Part shown: positions 63,015-64,000 of the stretch, in pieces
Numbering within the stretch: position 1 is the stretch's first letter
Layout: the number at the start of each line of letters is the position of its first letter
Assembly: GCA_000434675.1 (NCBI GenBank)
Contig: HF988645.1
Span: 5,462-69,461 of the forward strand
From: Faecalibacterium sp. CAG:1138
Lineage (GTDB): Bacteria; Bacillota; Clostridia; Christensenellales; CAG-917
Reading direction: 5' to 3'
Length of the DNA stretch: 64,000 nucleotides
The notes under the pieces: generated by a model
Databases searched by the model: none
What the model saw: the letters and a program-made list of their open reading frames with translations, nothing else
Told to the model about the DNA's origin: nothing
Translations under genes and position numbers: made by a program

Positions 63015-64000
63015 TGTCGATTTTCAGTATGCTCATAAAGGCTTCGGACGGCACCTGCACCGTTCCCACCTGACGCATACGCTTTTTGCCTTCCTTCTGC
63101 TTTTCGAGAAGCTTTTTCTTACGGGTTATGTCGCCGCCGTAGCACTTGGCCAAAACGTCTTTTCTGAGCGCTTTGACGGTTTCGCGAGCAATGACTTTGC
63201 CGCCGATTGCCGCCTGCACCGGAATTTCAAACATCTGGCGAGGTATGACTTCTTTCAGTCGCTCCGCAATCTGGCGGCCCCTTGCGTAGGCCTTGTCCTT
63301 ATGAACGATTATGCTGAGCGCGTCGCACACGTCGCCGTTAAGCAGCATGTCGAGTTTCACCAAATCGCTCTTTTCATAGCCCAAAATTTCATAATCGAGG
63401 CTCGCGTAGCCGCGGGTTCGGCTCTTAAGGCTGTCGAAAAAGTCGTAAATGATTTCGTTCAGCGGCATGTGATAGATGACCTTGCAGCGGTTTGCTTCGA
63501 GATAAACCAAATCCCTGTACTCACCGCGCTTATCCTGACAAAGCTCCATTATCGAGCCGACGTATTGAGGCGGCGTGTAAATTTCCGCCTTAACCATAGG
63601 CTCTTCCATAAAATCTATTTCAGCGGCTGGCGGCAAATGCGTCGGATTTGAAACGATCATAACTTCGCCGTTCGTCTTCGTAACCCGATATTTTACGCTC
63701 GGAGCCGTCGTAACGAGGTCGAGATCGAACTCTCTCTCCAACCTTTCCTCGATGATTTCCATGTGCAGAAGCCCCAAAAACCCGCACCTGAATCCAAAGC
63801 CCAAAGCGGTTGAAACCTCCGGTTCGAATTGCAGGCTTGCGTCGTTAAGCCCTAGTTTGTCAAGCGCGTCCTTAAGCTCGCCGTAGCGCGCGCCGTCGGC
63901 AGGATAAATGCCCGCGTAAACCATCGGCGTAACGTGCTTGAAGCCAGGCATAGGTTCGGTTGCGCCGCCCTCGGAAAGGGTTATGGTATCGCCGACTGCG
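63007..64000 (-). CDS. lepA: Elongation factor 4 (LepA), N-terminal part outside window
   Basis: Ribosomal back-translocase GTPase. The 330 or so C-terminal codons are present, from within domain II ([20 protein letters not shown]) through domains III, IV and V. Characteristic LepA blocks: [26 protein letters not shown] region, [16 protein letters not shown], and the C-terminal domain with [20 protein letters not shown] and ending [11 protein letters not shown]. The frame runs off the window at 64000, so the GTPase domain is not visible. Confidence 0.96.
   Translation of the reverse strand, partial: AVGDTITLSEGGATEPMPGFKHVTPMVYAGIYPADGARYGELKDALDKLGLNDASLQFEPEVSTALGFGFRCGFLGLLHMEIIEERLEREFDLDLVTTAPSVKYRVTKTNGEVMIVSNPTHLPPAAEIDFMEEPMVKAEIYTPPQYVGSIMELCQDKRGEYRDLVYLEANRCKVIYHMPLNEIIYDFFDSLKSRTRGYASLDYEILGYEKSDLVKLDMLLNGDVCDALSIIVHKDKAYARGRQIAERLKEVIPRQMFEIPVQAAIGGKVIARETVKALRKDVLAKCYGGDITRKKKLLEKQKEGKKRMRQVGTVQVPSEAFMSILKIDND

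Overview
The window is a dense, housekeeping stretch of a low-to-mid GC Bacillota (Firmicutes) chromosome, most likely an uncultured Clostridia-type anaerobe. This rests on gene order (rpsO-pnp-ylxY-M16 peptidase; ftsK-rimO-pgsA-cinA-recA; recJ-rel-dtd-hemZ; lepA-hemW-hrcA-grpE-dnaK-dnaJ-prmA-rsmE-mtaB; mcsA-mcsB-clpC), HrcA/CIRCE heat-shock control, GGAGG ribosome sites and sigmaA-type TTGACA-17-TATAAT promoters. Nearly all genes lie on the minus strand; only thiN, dinB and one membrane protein are on plus. I saw no rRNA, tRNA, CRISPR array, insertion sequence, phage or integrase, and no gap over 300 bases without a gene.

Layout. 1-11.7 kb: recA (cut by the window edge), a short cinA, pgsA, rimO, ftsK, an M16 peptidase, a YlxY-like protein, pnp and rpsO. 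11.7-18.7 kb: hemZ, an MBL-fold hydrolase, dtd, rel, recJ. 18.8-22.8 kb: secF, secD, a TIGR04086-like membrane protein, yajC, a small membrane protein. 22.8-27.2 kb: tgt, queA, ruvB, ruvA, ruvC. 27.3-30.4 kb: an ECF-like membrane protein and a TM1266-family regulator behind a structured leader with an attenuator, then a lipoprotein plus an ABC ATPase with substituted catalytic motifs. 30.5-32.4 kb: thiN and a TPP-riboswitch-controlled thiT. 32.4-36 kb: a membrane protein, yfbR-like nucleotidase, pgi, hpf. 36.1-41.7 kb: mcsA-mcsB-clpC followed by a membrane/Nudix-like gene that appears frameshifted. 41.7-48.6 kb: dinB (plus), then ddl, murF, an alpha/beta hydrolase, rimI, tsaB and a RibU-TsaE fusion behind an FMN riboswitch. 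48.6-53.8 kb: rsfS, a NadD-YqeK fusion, yhbY, obg, nth, rpsU. 53.8-64 kb: hinT, mtaB, rsmE, prmA, dnaJ, dnaK, grpE, hrcA, hemW and lepA (cut by the window edge).

The genes cover DNA repair and segregation, RNA decay, tRNA modification (queuosine, t6A, ms2t6A), protein secretion and quality control, the stringent response, cofactor uptake (thiamine, riboflavin) and cell-wall precursor synthesis.

The most interesting signals are: (1) an approximately 130-nt structured leader with a terminator mutually exclusive with its other stems, upstream of the TM1266/ECF-like pair; (2) a riboflavin-transporter S component fused in frame to TsaE under an FMN riboswitch that leads into t6A and peptidoglycan genes; (3) a 2-TM plus degenerate-Nudix protein directly behind clpC, split by a one-base indel in a C run; (4) a lipoprotein/pseudo-ABC-ATPase pair; (5) an apparent AUU start codon and two probably leaderless mRNAs.
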